DNA from: Amycolatopsis vastitatis
GTDB lineage: Bacteria; Actinomycetota; Actinomycetes; Mycobacteriales; Pseudonocardiaceae
NCBI RefSeq assembly: GCF_002234595.1
Contig: NZ_NMUL01000009.1
Location: 1 to 64,000 of the forward strand
Direction: 5' to 3'
DNA length: 64,000 bases
A program made the translations under genes and the position numbers. A model generated the notes under the pieces. The model ran no database searches, was not told where the DNA came from, and worked only from the letters and a program-made list of their open reading frames with translations. Of the stretch, positions 48,241-56,368 are shown in pieces; position 1 is the first letter of the stretch, and every line of letters begins with the position of its first letter.

Positions 48241-48612
48241 TCAGTCGTGCTTTTCCTTGACCCGCACCGCTTCCTTGCGGACCTCGGCCTGGGTGGCGCG
48301 TTCCCGCACCAGCCAGTCGGGGTTTTCCGTCTTCAGCGCGTCGATCTGCTCGGTGGTGAGCGCTTCGGTGATCCCGCCGCGCGTCAGGCCGCCGATGGAA
48401 ATGCCCAGCTTCGCCGCGACCACGGGCCGCGGGTGCGGGCCGGTGCGGCGCAGCTCGCGCAGCCACTCGGGCGGGTCGGCCTGCAGCGCGTTCAGCTCGT
48501 CGCGCGAAACGACGCCCTCCTGGAACTCCGCGGGGGTGGCCTCGAGGTACACACCCAGCTTCTTCGCCGCCGTCGCGGGCTTCATCGTCTGGGCGGTCTT
48601 GTGCGACGTCAT
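48241..48612 (-). CDS. DUF5997 family protein
   Basis: A 123-residue soluble protein matching DUF5997: MKPATAAKKLGVYLEATPAE, FQEGVVSRDELNALQADPPE, WLRELRRTGPHPRPVVAAKL and GISIGGLTRGGITEAL. The arrangement suggests a nucleic-acid-binding helical domain, but the function is unknown. It is divergent from the LysR-effector-like gene with 42 bases between, a pairing seen commonly in actinobacteria, and stands 12 bases upstream of kynU. The ATG at 48612 precedes MTSHKTAQTM. Confidence 0.85.
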   Translation of the reverse strand: MTSHKTAQTMKPATAAKKLGVYLEATPAEFQEGVVSRDELNALQADPPEWLRELRRTGPHPRPVVAAKLGISIGGLTRGGITEALTTEQIDALKTENPDWLVRERATQAEVRKEAVRVKEKHD

Positions 48613-48654
48613 GCCGTCCAGGGTAGCCAGCGTCACCCCCGGTAACCTGACCCG

Positions 48655-49350
48655 GTGACCTCTTTCAAGCTCGCGTACGTCCCGGGCGCGACTCCCGCCA
48701 AGTGGGTGCGGACCTGGGCCGAGCGGGTGCCGGAGGTCCCGCTGGTGCTCGTCCCGGTCGCCGCTGTCGACGCGGCCGGCCTGCTGCGTGCCCGGGATGC
48801 CGACGCGGCACTGCTGCGCTCGCCCGTCGACCGCGACGGCCTCCACGCGATCCCGCTCTACACCGAGACGTCGGTGGTCGTCGTGGCCAAGGACCACCTG
48901 GTCGCGGCGGCGGACGAAGTGTCGGCGGCGGACCTCGCGGACGACGTCGTGCTGCACCCCCTCGACGACACGCTGGAGTGGGAAACCCGGCCTGGGCGCC
49001 CGGCGGTTTCGCGGCCCGAGACGACGGCGGACGCCATCGAGCTGGTCGCGGCCGGCGTCGGCGTCCTCGTCGTCCCGCAGTCGCTCGCCCGGCTGCACCA
49101 CCGCCGCGACCTCACCTACCGGCCGGTCGTGGACGCGCCGCAGTCGAGCGTCGCGCTGTCGTGGCTGGAGGAGGAGACGACGGACCTGATGGAGCAGTTC
49201 ATCGGGATCGTCCGCGGCCGCACGGTCAACAGCACGCGCGGCCGCCCGCAGCAACCCCCGGAGAAGAAGCGCGCGCAGCGGCAGCCGCGCAAGCCCGCGG
49301 CGGCGAAACCGGCCCGGCGCAGCACGGGCAAGCGCCGCGGCCGGGCCTGA
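48655..49350 (+). CDS. LysR-type substrate-binding domain protein, no HTH
   Basis: A 231-residue protein consisting of a LysR co-inducer-binding domain: FKLAYVPGATPAKWVRTWAE, then ADAALLRSPVDRDGLHAIPL, YTETSVVVVAKDHLVAAADE, and ELVAAGVGVLVVPQSLARLH. There is no N-terminal helix-turn-helix; the protein begins directly with the effector domain. A Lys/Arg/Ala-rich tail (residues about 190-231) could bind nucleic acid. The GTG at 48655 leaves only 42 bases to the divergent DUF5997 start, which excludes a longer HTH form. It may partner the DUF5997 protein. Confidence 0.88.
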   Translation: MTSFKLAYVPGATPAKWVRTWAERVPEVPLVLVPVAAVDAAGLLRARDADAALLRSPVDRDGLHAIPLYTETSVVVVAKDHLVAAADEVSAADLADDVVLHPLDDTLEWETRPGRPAVSRPETTADAIELVAAGVGVLVVPQSLARLHHRRDLTYRPVVDAPQSSVALSWLEEETTDLMEQFIGIVRGRTVNSTRGRPQQPPEKKRAQRQPRKPAAAKPARRSTGKRRGRA

Positions 49351-49353
49351 ACG

Positions 49354-49635
49354 TCAGGAGGTCGCGCAGACGCAGTTGCCGTCGGCGCGGTCGGGCAGGT
49401 CGGGGTCGTCGAACCAGAGGCCGTTCTCCCCGAGGTAGCGGAACTCGAGCACGGTGCCGGGTGCCACGTCGACCGACGCCGAGCGGCGGCCGTTCGACCG
49501 CGGGGTGAGGTGGTGGCGGCCGGGCGTCCAGTCGTTGAACGAACCCACGACGCTCACCCGGCCGGGCGGCGCTCCGGCGGGGAGGCTGAACGTGACGCGC
49601 TGGGTGCCGGCCCGGCTCTTGCTGATCTTGATCAC
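49354..49635 (-). CDS. isoamylase early-set (CBM48-like) protein
   Basis: A 93-residue single-domain protein: VTFSLPAGAPPGRVSVVGSF then NDWTPGRHHLTPRSNGRRSA and VLEFRYLGENGLWFDDPDLP. The VVGSFNDW and FRY pattern is that of an AMPK/isoamylase early-set (CBM48-like) domain that binds glycogen-type glucans. The GTG at 49635 gives the compact domain; the frame extends to 49758 but that part is Ser/Pro-rich. It converges with the LysR-effector-like gene, only three bases apart. Confidence 0.8.
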   Translation of the reverse strand: MIKISKSRAGTQRVTFSLPAGAPPGRVSVVGSFNDWTPGRHHLTPRSNGRRSASVDVAPGTVLEFRYLGENGLWFDDPDLPDRADGNCVCATS

Positions 49636-49842
49636 GGTTGTGCTGGCCTTTCGCGGACGGGTCGGGGGTGGCGTGCTCGGCACTGAGCGCCGACATGATG
49701 ACACAGCTGTGACGATTCGGTCACGTGCAGTGCCCGATGGGGGGACGGCGCCGCTCAACGGTTCGCCACCGACCGGGTGGTCCTGCCGCGAACCATGATC
49801 ATCTTGCTGCCGGACGTGCGCTCAGGTGCGAGACTGACTGCC

Positions 49843-50358
49843 GTGACTGTCACCGTTGATCGTCATGTCGAGGACCCGCGTGCCTGGCTCGGCGCCGTCG
49901 CCCACGAGCTCGCCGCCCTCCATCCGGCGGACACGCGAGCGGTGCTCCTGACGGTGTGGGACGGGCTGGTCGCCGCCCGGGTGGCCGGCCTGCACGCCGC
50001 CGTGGTTTCGCCCCGGTGGTGCGCCCGGCAGTGCCACGCCGAAGCGGTCGAGTTCGACCTCGCCGCGCAGCTGGCACGCAACTGCACCGTCGGCACCGGC
50101 CTGGCCATCCCGGCCCGGCTGCCGCCGGGCGCGGTCGCCTGGCCCGTCGAGCGGGCCGACGCCGCGATCGCCGCGATCGTTTCCTGCTGCGGCACCGCGG
50201 AAGCCGTCCTGCGCCGGGCGGGCGAGCTGACCCCGGTGTGGGAGGACAGCCTGCTCGGGCCGGTCGCGCTGACCCGGCGGCTCGCCGACAGCTGGACGGG
50301 CTGCCACCCCGGCCGCCCGCTGCGGCTCCCGGTGCCGCCGCCGTCGTGGTGGCGCTGA
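49843..50358 (+). CDS. hypothetical protein, Cys-containing
   Basis: A 171-residue protein that I do not recognise. Codon bias is strong and the sequence reads as protein: DPRAWLGAVAHELAALHPAD, then AVVSPRWCARQCHAEAVEFD, LARNCTVGTGLAIPARLPPG and IAAIVSCCGTAEAVLRRAGE. Five Cys, two of them adjacent, may be of structural or redox interest. The GTG at 49843 is likely; the frame stays open to 49777. No membrane segment or signal peptide. It is 77 bases upstream of the next small gene on the same strand. Confidence 0.65.
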   Translation: MTVTVDRHVEDPRAWLGAVAHELAALHPADTRAVLLTVWDGLVAARVAGLHAAVVSPRWCARQCHAEAVEFDLAAQLARNCTVGTGLAIPARLPPGAVAWPVERADAAIAAIVSCCGTAEAVLRRAGELTPVWEDSLLGPVALTRRLADSWTGCHPGRPLRLPVPPPSWWR

Positions 50359-50435
50359 AATCGTTGGTGCGGACGCGTGTCCGTCAGGTGAAGGCTGGGC
50401 CCGGCGGATGCCGGCCCCGGGCGAGAGGAGGCCGG

Positions 50436-50654
50436 GTGACCGAACCAGCGGCCCCGCGCACGAGACTTCCGCACGCGACCCGCGCGGCGGTGCGCGCGCT
50501 CCTGCTGGCCGAGCTGGTGGCCGCCGGGACGCGGGCCCGCGCCGCGGGCTGCCCGCCCGAGGTGCTGGCGGCGGTCTTCGACGCCCGCCGCAAGTCGGCG
50601 GCCGGCGACGGCCCCGGCGCGGACGAAAGTGCGGCGCGGACCCGGATGTCGTGA
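50436..50654 (+). CDS. small hypothetical protein
   Basis: A 72-residue protein with HATRAAVRALLLAELVAAGT and CPPEVLAAVFDARRKSAA, a small helical fold rich in Ala/Arg. No family is recognised. The GTG at 50436 follows GAGAGGAGG by five bases, a good ribosome binding site. The stop codon lies inside the first copy of a 30-base tandem repeat (50642-50696), suggesting the repeat has replaced an older 3' end. Confidence 0.55.
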   Translation: MTEPAAPRTRLPHATRAAVRALLLAELVAAGTRARAAGCPPEVLAAVFDARRKSAAGDGPGADESAARTRMS

Positions 50655-50696
50655 ACGAGTCGTTCATGTCGCCGGATGTCGTGAACGAGTCGTTCA
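50642..50696. repeat. two 25-bp repeats with internal dyad, REP-like
   Basis: CCGGATGTCGTGAACGAGTC plus GTTCA occurs at 50642-50666 and again at 50672-50696 (30-base period). Each copy contains GTGAACGAGTCGTTCA, an inverted repeat with arms GTGAACGA/TCGTTCAC in the second copy. The pair lies between convergent genes (stops at 50654 and 50717) and looks like a dispersed intergenic repeat of the REP/BIME kind. Confidence 0.7.
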
Positions 50697-50716
50697 CGAC
50701 ACCGCGGCGCCGGTGA

Positions 50717-51715
50717 TCAGCGGCCGAGGATGGCCAGTGCTGTCGCCACGATCTCCGCCAGCCGGGTTTCGTCGGCCAGTGCGGTGGCCAGCCAGTCGTC
50801 GCAGGGGGAGCCGCGGGCGGGCAGTGGTCCCGGCTCGCCCGCGCCGAACACCAGCCGGACCACCGCGGTCACCGCCGCCTGGGCGGCTTCGCCGCGGTCC
50901 AGGCGTGCCTCGATCGCGTGCAGCGCCTGCTCGGCGAGCCCGGACAGCCGGGTGTCCTCGGCTTCGTGCGGGCCGGCCAGGTCCAGTGCCGGCAGCTCGG
51001 CCGCGTTGTCCGCAGGCATCGGCGCGACCGGCGCCTGCTTGTGCCCCAGCGGGCGCTCGACGTGCTCGGCGTGCCACTTCGGGCGGGTGCGCATGGCCGC
51101 CAGGACCGTCCGCACCTCGCGGTCGAGGGTGTCGCGGCCGGCCACCGGCTCGCCGGTGACCGCGGCACGGCGCGCCGCCCAGCCGTCCAGTGGCCACAGC
51201 TCGGCGCCCGCGGTCGAGGGCACCCCGGCCCAGACCAGGATCTGCACGGCGAGGTCGCCCAGCCACCGGTCGCCGCCGAGGGCGTCGGCCAGCCAGGCCG
51301 GCAGGCGGGGCCGTTGCAGGGCCCCGATTTCGCCGCGCCGCCGCCGGTGCGCGTCGACCGTCGCCGGGGTGAGGCGAGTCGCCAGCCAGCCCTCCAGGTT
51401 CTCGATCGGGTCGGTCGCGCGCCGCAGCGCGTGCTCCACCACCGCTTCCACGTCGTCGTGGAAGCGGTCGAGGCAGTCCGGCCGCATCGACTCGAGCCGT
51501 CTCGTGCAGTCCGGGTGGCGGCGCTGCTGTTCCAGTGGCTTGGTGATCCGCGCGAAGACCAGGGGCCACGCCACGGTGTAGACCGCGCGGCGCAGCCGGG
51601 CGAGCCGGCCGGGCGAAGCGGACGAGGCCGAGCTGGCGAGCAGGCCGTCGCGCGCCAGCCGGCGGAGCACCGCCACCTCGGCCTGCTCGTTCGGCGGGAG
51701 CGTGCTGGGGAGCAA
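50717..51715 (-). CDS. unrecognised protein, sigma-region-2-like N-terminus
   Basis: A 332-residue soluble protein. The first 130 residues (LDRFHDDVEAVVEHALRRAT, IENLEGWLATRLTPATVDAH, RRRRGEIGALQRPRLPAWLA) resemble a degraded sigma-70 region-2-type segment, with the arginine cluster in HRRRRGE. The middle part has WPLDGWAARRAAVTGEP and VERPLGHKQAPVAPMPADN, and the C-terminus is helical. I know similar actinomycete proteins of unknown function but no name. It lies in the flank of the conflict locus and reads away from the HTH gene at 51904. Confidence 0.7.
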   Translation of the reverse strand: MLPSTLPPNEQAEVAVLRRLARDGLLASSASSASPGRLARLRRAVYTVAWPLVFARITKPLEQQRRHPDCTRRLESMRPDCLDRFHDDVEAVVEHALRRATDPIENLEGWLATRLTPATVDAHRRRRGEIGALQRPRLPAWLADALGGDRWLGDLAVQILVWAGVPSTAGAELWPLDGWAARRAAVTGEPVAGRDTLDREVRTVLAAMRTRPKWHAEHVERPLGHKQAPVAPMPADNAAELPALDLAGPHEAEDTRLSGLAEQALHAIEARLDRGEAAQAAVTAVVRLVFGAGEPGPLPARGSPCDDWLATALADETRLAEIVATALAILGR

Positions 51716-51903
51716 CTTTCCTCCGGATGCCGTCAGTTACTGCGCCGACGGGGGAATGGTCGGTCAGCCGGGGAAGCGGAAAAGGCCTGCGGCAGGCCGA
51801 TTTTCCGCCGGACTGGCCACGGACTGGCCACCCGGGAATCACCTGATCGGCCCAGCAGCTTCCGCCGATCGCCCGGAAGTTCGCGTGTCACAATCGAAAT
51901 CCC

Positions 51904-52872
51904 ATGGCACACGACGACGGACTGATCCGGGAACTGACCACGTTGCGGCGGGGCTGGGGGCTGGAAACCGAAAAGCTGCGCGGCCGGCTGGGGCCGCTGG
52001 TCTCCGGCTGGTGCGAGCTGCACCGGACGACCAGCGACCGCGAAGTGAGACGGATCCTGCGGGAAGCGATCGAGGCCGCGATGGCGGACTTCCCGGCCGA
52101 CGACCGCCTGGCGGTCAACGTCGCGCTGGCCAGCACCCCCGACGCGCGGTACGCCCGGCTCAGCGACCGGGTCGGCGTCCTCGCGCACCGGCTGAACGTT
52201 TCGGAACGTACGGCGCGGCGGCGGATCGACCGGGCGTTCGCCCGGCTCGCCGCCGAGATCGAGGCGGGCACGCAGTCCGCCGAGGCGGTGCCGGACCCGG
52301 ACAAGGGCTGGTTCGTCAAACGGCTCAAGGCCCTCGTGCGGCTGGACACCGACGAACCGGAGCTGATCGAAGAGCGGGAGATCGTCGCGACCCGCGACGG
52401 CCTGAACCGGATCTCCGCCCGGTTCACCGTGCCCCGCACCGAAGACGGCGGGGACGGCGGGGAAGGCGAACGGGACGTGGTCGCGGACGCCCAGCACGGC
52501 GTCCGGATCGGCGCCCCGGAACGGGAGGGCCAGCGGCACTTCCACTGGCTGCTCGACCTGCCGCGGCCCCTTTCGCGCGGCGACAGCCACACCTACTCCC
52601 TGGTGTTCCGCATCCGCGACGGCAGGCCGATCCGGACGTCGTACGCGTTCGTGCCGCTGGTGACGTGCGAGTCGTTCACGGTCCGGGTCCGCTTCCACCC
52701 GCACCGGCTGCCGCGGGCGGTGTGGCGGCTGGACCGGGTGCCGCACTCGGTGCTCGCCGACCCGGCCCAGCCCGGCACGACGCTGCCGCTGGACGGCGCC
52801 TGCGAAGTCGCCCAGGACTTCGTGGGCCCGCAGCTGGGCTACGCCTACGGCCTGCGGTGGCTGGCTTCGTGA
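51904..52872 (+). CDS. unrecognised protein with helix-turn-helix
   Basis: A 322-residue protein. The first half is helical, with a LVSGWCELHRTTSDREVRRI segment and an HTH-like VGVLAHRLNVSERTARRRID (residues about 83-102). The second half is beta-rich (ISARFTVPRTEDGG, RHFHWLLDLPRPLSRGDSHT, YSLVFRIRDGRPIRTSYAFV), resembling an Ig-like or C2-like sensor domain. It ends five bases before the CATRA gene stop on the other strand. It may regulate the neighbouring conflict operon; that is inference from position. The ATG at 51904 is used. Confidence 0.7.
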   Translation: MAHDDGLIRELTTLRRGWGLETEKLRGRLGPLVSGWCELHRTTSDREVRRILREAIEAAMADFPADDRLAVNVALASTPDARYARLSDRVGVLAHRLNVSERTARRRIDRAFARLAAEIEAGTQSAEAVPDPDKGWFVKRLKALVRLDTDEPELIEEREIVATRDGLNRISARFTVPRTEDGGDGGEGERDVVADAQHGVRIGAPEREGQRHFHWLLDLPRPLSRGDSHTYSLVFRIRDGRPIRTSYAFVPLVTCESFTVRVRFHPHRLPRAVWRLDRVPHSVLADPAQPGTTLPLDGACEVAQDFVGPQLGYAYGLRWLAS

Positions 52873-52876
52873 ACCC

Positions 52877-54475
52877 TCAGTCCGCGGTCCAGAGCCAGGC
52901 CTGGGCGGAGAAGGACTTCACCGTCACGTCGTGGCGGCGGAACTGCGCCGGGTCCAGCCCGGGGTAGCCGTCGCCGACGACGTAGCCGTAGAGCTGGTCG
53001 GACACGAGGGCGGCGACGCCGAGGTCGTCGCGCTCGGCCAGGGTCCGCCGCAGGGGCTCGCTGTCCAGCAGCCGGTTGACCTCGATGACCGTCTGGCCGC
53101 GGAAGCCGAGCGCGGCGAGGCCGAACGGGCCGATCGCGACGGCCAGCCGCAGCCGGAGCCGTTCGGCGTGCCGGGCGTTGTCGGCCGCCAGCCGCGTGTG
53201 CCACGAGTTCAGCAGCCGCGGCAGCGCCTCGTGCACCGGGCAGCCGTCGGGCAGGAAGACGATCAGCCCGTCGCCGGTGCCCTGGTGGTCGGTTTCGCCG
53301 GGCGGGACGCCCAGGTCGGCGAGGACCTCTTCGGACAGGGCGGCCAAGCGCCGCTGCAGGGCTTCGCGGCGGGGCGCGGGGCGCTTGCTGAACCCGACGA
53401 TGTCGAGCGCGTACCCGAGCCGGACGGTCAGCGTCCCGGCCCGCCGCGCCGGCGCCGGGGAACCGGTCGCCGCCGGGACCGCGGCCACGACCTGCTCGGC
53501 CCGGCGCAGCGCATTGTCCAGATAGGACGCAGAATCGGCGAGACGGTCGGCCAGCCACGTGGTCCGGCGGAGGTCCGCGGCCAGCGGCGAGCCGAGGACG
53601 GTGGTCAGGTTGGCCGCGCAGATCTCCACCGTGCGCGCCATGTCCCGCAGCCGCGTGGCCGCGATCGCCGCCTGCGCCCGGTCGCGCGCGAGCTCGTCGA
53701 GGCCGGTGGGCCGCCCGGGGTCGGCGCCGAGCGCCTCGACGGCCTCGTCGAGCCGGATCCGCAGCTCTTCGACGCGGTCGTGGCCGGCCTGCCAGACCCG
53801 GCTCTGGTACCGGATCTTCGCGACCTGGGCGAGGTAGCGCGGCAGGGGCGGCAGCACGACGTCGCCGCGGCTCCACGTCCAGGCGCTCAGTTCGGCGTCG
53901 AGTCCGGCCGGGGCGAGCACGACCAGCCGCTGCTCGATCGGCGCGTCGAAGGGCGGGGAGAGGTCCCAGACGGTGAAGCCGCCGGGCCGCAGCTCACCCG
54001 GTCCGGGGCATTCCACCCAGCCCTCGAGCGCGGTCGCGAGTTCGCCGGGTGACGCGTCTTCGTCGCGGTGTTTGGCTTGGTGGAGCAGGCAGATGCCGAG
54101 CAGGTCGCCGGTCGATCCGGCGGACAGCGCGGCCCACCGGCGGCATGCCCCGTGCCAGCCGGCCGACGGCCCGGTGAACACCAGCGAGAAGACCAGCACG
54201 TCCTGCACCCGGCGCACGATGGCCTGCCGGTCGCCGTCGGTGTTTTCCTGCCCCGCCACGGCGTTCTCCGCGTTGCCCGGCTTCGGCGGCCGTTCCGGCA
54301 GGCCGGTCGGCAGCCCGGGCACCGGCAGCGGCTCGGTGGTGCCGAGCAGGGACCGGCAGCGGGTCCAGATGCGGCCGAGCTGGTCGTAGGCGGCCGCCAC
54401 CGACGGCCCGGTGAGCGGCGCGAACGCGTGGACGACGAGCTCCGGCTCAACGAGTTCCGGTGGCACGGCGGTCAC
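52877..54475 (-). CDS. CATRA protein with nucleotide-cyclase-like domain
   Basis: A 532-residue protein. Residues 1 to about 330 match the CATRA (caspase and TPR-repeat associated) family: ELVEPELVVHAFAPLTGPSV then AAAYDQLGRIWTRCRSLLGT, a long helical centre and a TM-free C-part. Residues about 348-532 form a class III cyclase-like domain: YALDIVGFSKR (Asp358), HQGTGDGLIVFLP (Asp402), LRLRLAVAIGPFG and GQTVIEVNRLLDSEPLR (Asn467), which keep both metal Asp. It is the last gene of the leftward conflict operon; its GTG at 54475 overlaps the CATRA-associated gene by 29 bases. It may make or sense a nucleotide signal; inference. Confidence 0.8.
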   Translation of the reverse strand: MTAVPPELVEPELVVHAFAPLTGPSVAAAYDQLGRIWTRCRSLLGTTEPLPVPGLPTGLPERPPKPGNAENAVAGQENTDGDRQAIVRRVQDVLVFSLVFTGPSAGWHGACRRWAALSAGSTGDLLGICLLHQAKHRDEDASPGELATALEGWVECPGPGELRPGGFTVWDLSPPFDAPIEQRLVVLAPAGLDAELSAWTWSRGDVVLPPLPRYLAQVAKIRYQSRVWQAGHDRVEELRIRLDEAVEALGADPGRPTGLDELARDRAQAAIAATRLRDMARTVEICAANLTTVLGSPLAADLRRTTWLADRLADSASYLDNALRRAEQVVAAVPAATGSPAPARRAGTLTVRLGYALDIVGFSKRPAPRREALQRRLAALSEEVLADLGVPPGETDHQGTGDGLIVFLPDGCPVHEALPRLLNSWHTRLAADNARHAERLRLRLAVAIGPFGLAALGFRGQTVIEVNRLLDSEPLRRTLAERDDLGVAALVSDQLYGYVVGDGYPGLDPAQFRRHDVTVKSFSAQAWLWTAD

Positions 54476-54773
54476 CTCCGTCGCCGAGCAGGGTGTGCAC
54501 CAGCAGCGCGATCCGCTCGCGCACCGGCGGGGGCGCCGGCACGGCGGGCTCCGCGCCGATGGGCGTCACCCGTGAGGGCTCGGCGAGCAGCAGCCGGTCG
54601 ACCACCGCACGCGCCGAGGCGGCTTCCTTGTGCTGCACCGCTTCGGCGAGCGCGCCGAGGTCGCGCGTCACCGTGTCCCATTGGGACGGCGTCAGTGTCC
54701 ACAATGGAACGTCGCTGAGCACGTCGAGCGCGTCGGCGGTGGTGGCCGGGTCGAGGACGGTCACTCCGAACAC
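54447..54773 (-). CDS. CATRA system-associated small protein
   Basis: A 108-residue protein with DVLSDVPLWTLTPSQWDTVT and ARDLGALAEAV-like helices, matching the small protein commonly found next to CATRA genes. Function unknown; helical, no membrane segment. The start is the GTG at 54773 with GAGG nearby; it is seven bases after the preceding stop and overlaps the CATRA start, so synthesis of the two is coupled. Confidence 0.7.
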   Translation of the reverse strand: MFGVTVLDPATTADALDVLSDVPLWTLTPSQWDTVTRDLGALAEAVQHKEAASARAVVDRLLLAEPSRVTPIGAEPAVPAPPPVRERIALLVHTLLGDGGDRRATGTR

Positions 54774-54779
54774 CTCGCT

Positions 54780-55277
54780 TCACGCGTAGAGGAACACGAC
54801 GAAGTCGAGCGAGTCCGCGCGCGAACCCGCCTTCCAGTACCCCTTGCCGGTCGCCCGCTGGAACGGCGCGGAACCGGCGCGCAGCAGGTCGATCACCGAG
54901 TTCGCGCGGCCGGTCGCGACGCCGATGGCGTTCTGCGGGCCCGCCGCGAACACCAGGACGACCCCCACCCGCGGCTGCGGGCCGGTGCCGGCGAGCACCG
55001 CCTCGACGTCGCGGCGCACCCGGTCGCCGTCCAGGTGCGCGAGGTCGGCGGAGACGGTGAACTCGACCGGGTCGGGCCGCAGCACCGGCGGCGCCTTCGG
55101 CGGGGTCGTCGGGGTCGCGGGCGTGGTGGTGGGCGTCGGCTTCGGCGGCGGGCTGGACGGCAGCGGCGCGGCGGCGGGCATCGTGCTCAGGCCGACGAGG
55201 AACAGCACCAGGAACAGGTCGGCCAGCAGCCAGCCGGCCAGCAGGGCCAGCCGCATCGGGTCCCGGCGGGCGGTCAC
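54780..55277 (-). CDS. single-TM OmpA-like protein
   Basis: A 165-residue membrane-anchored protein: one helix (LLAGWLLADLFLVLFLVGLS, residues about 12-32), a Pro/Thr-rich linker (about 35-68) and a C-terminal alpha/beta domain (VEFTVSADLAHL, VGVVLVFAAGPQNAIGVATG, RANSVIDLLRAG) that resembles an OmpA-like peptidoglycan-binding domain. The GTG at 55277 overlaps the stop of the coiled-coil membrane gene by four bases (GTGA). Together they recall a MotA/MotB or ZorA/ZorB pair; direct homology is not proven. Confidence 0.7.
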   Translation of the reverse strand: MTARRDPMRLALLAGWLLADLFLVLFLVGLSTMPAAAPLPSSPPPKPTPTTTPATPTTPPKAPPVLRPDPVEFTVSADLAHLDGDRVRRDVEAVLAGTGPQPRVGVVLVFAAGPQNAIGVATGRANSVIDLLRAGSAPFQRATGKGYWKAGSRADSLDFVVFLYA

Positions 55278-56368
55278 CGGTGCTCACCCGGCGGCCCGGC
55301 GTTGTCCAGGTGCATCCCGCCGTCGTAGAGGGCGGGCGGGCTGTCCAGGCGGTCCAGCGCGTACCGCAGCCGTTCGACGAGCTCGCTGAGCGACTCGGTG
55401 CGCTCCCGGAACACCTCGAGCGTCTCGCCGAGCCGTTCGGCCGAGCGCGCCACCTCCTGCGCGATTTCCCGGTGGCTCTGGGCTTCGGCCTCCGACTTCT
55501 GCGTCGCGGCGTCCAGCTGTCCCACCAGGACGCCGATGCGCTCCTGCAGGTTCCGGCTGTCGGCGTGCATGCCCTTCTGCAGCTCCTCGAGCGTTTTGAC
55601 GGCTTCCGCCGGCGTGGCCAGTGCTTCGGTGGTGCGCCGCAGCTCCCGCGCGGTCGCCGTCCACTCGCCGATCGCTTCGTGCAGGCGGCTGCCGGGCCCG
55701 CCGTCGACCGCTTCGGTGATCTGCCGGGTCGTCTTCTCCAGCGCCGACGCGAGCGCGGTGCTCGCCGTGCCGAGCCGGGGTGCCAGCCGGGACATGTCCC
55801 TCGCGGTCACCGGTGGCCCGGCCGAACCGGCGGAGGTCAGCAGGGTGGCCATGGCCAGCAGCCCGCCGAGCTCCTCGCGTTCGCCCTCCCGCGACAGCGT
55901 CGCCGGGACGCGGTGCGCGGCGTGGACGCCGAGCGTCAAGGCGATCACGAAGAACACCGCGAGCGCCACGACCCGCGCCGACTCGCCGAGCGGCGTGACG
56001 GCGCCGCCGAACCCGCGCTGCCAGCCGAGGAGGAACGAGTCGCCGCCGCCCGCCGTCTGGTAGGCCTCGAGCGCCGAACGCAGCTGCCACCAGGTCACCG
56101 CGACGGGGACGAAGACGAGCACGTCGCGGAAGATCTCGGTGCCCCGCAGCACGCGCTGCCACCGCGGGGTTTCGCGGCGGTGGTCGGGGATCAGCACCTC
56201 GGGCGGGTACGCCCGGACCAGGTCGACGCCGGCGAGGTCGGCGGGTCTCGACGCCAGCACCTGGGACAGGTGCACCAGCGCGTCCTGGCCGGGGCCGGGT
56301 GCGGCGCGGTCGGCGAGCGCCGCCATCCGCTCGGCGACGTGCTCGCGGCTCGGGATGGCTGTGGTCAC
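55274..56368 (-). CDS. two-TM coiled-coil membrane protein
   Basis: A 364-residue protein. The N-terminal 90 residues are soluble, followed by two hydrophobic segments (DVLVFVPVAVTWWQLRSALE and RVVALAVFFVIALTLGVHAA), and a long C-terminal coiled coil (about residues 220-355, AEAQSHREIAQEVARSAERL then TESLSELVERLRYALDRLD). The coiled coil is cytoplasmic or periplasmic depending on topology. The GTG at 56368 overlaps the GAP1 stop by four bases. It probably forms the membrane module of the conflict system with the OmpA-like protein. Confidence 0.75.
   Translation of the reverse strand: MTTAIPSREHVAERMAALADRAAPGPGQDALVHLSQVLASRPADLAGVDLVRAYPPEVLIPDHRRETPRWQRVLRGTEIFRDVLVFVPVAVTWWQLRSALEAYQTAGGGDSFLLGWQRGFGGAVTPLGESARVVALAVFFVIALTLGVHAAHRVPATLSREGEREELGGLLAMATLLTSAGSAGPPVTARDMSRLAPRLGTASTALASALEKTTRQITEAVDGGPGSRLHEAIGEWTATARELRRTTEALATPAEAVKTLEELQKGMHADSRNLQERIGVLVGQLDAATQKSEAEAQSHREIAQEVARSAERLGETLEVFRERTESLSELVERLRYALDRLDSPPALYDGGMHLDNAGPPGEHR

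Noticed and set aside
54780..56368. A complete Zorya defence system
   Set aside because: Only a ZorA/ZorB-like membrane pair is plausible; no ZorC/ZorD or ZorE helicase/nuclease gene is present.
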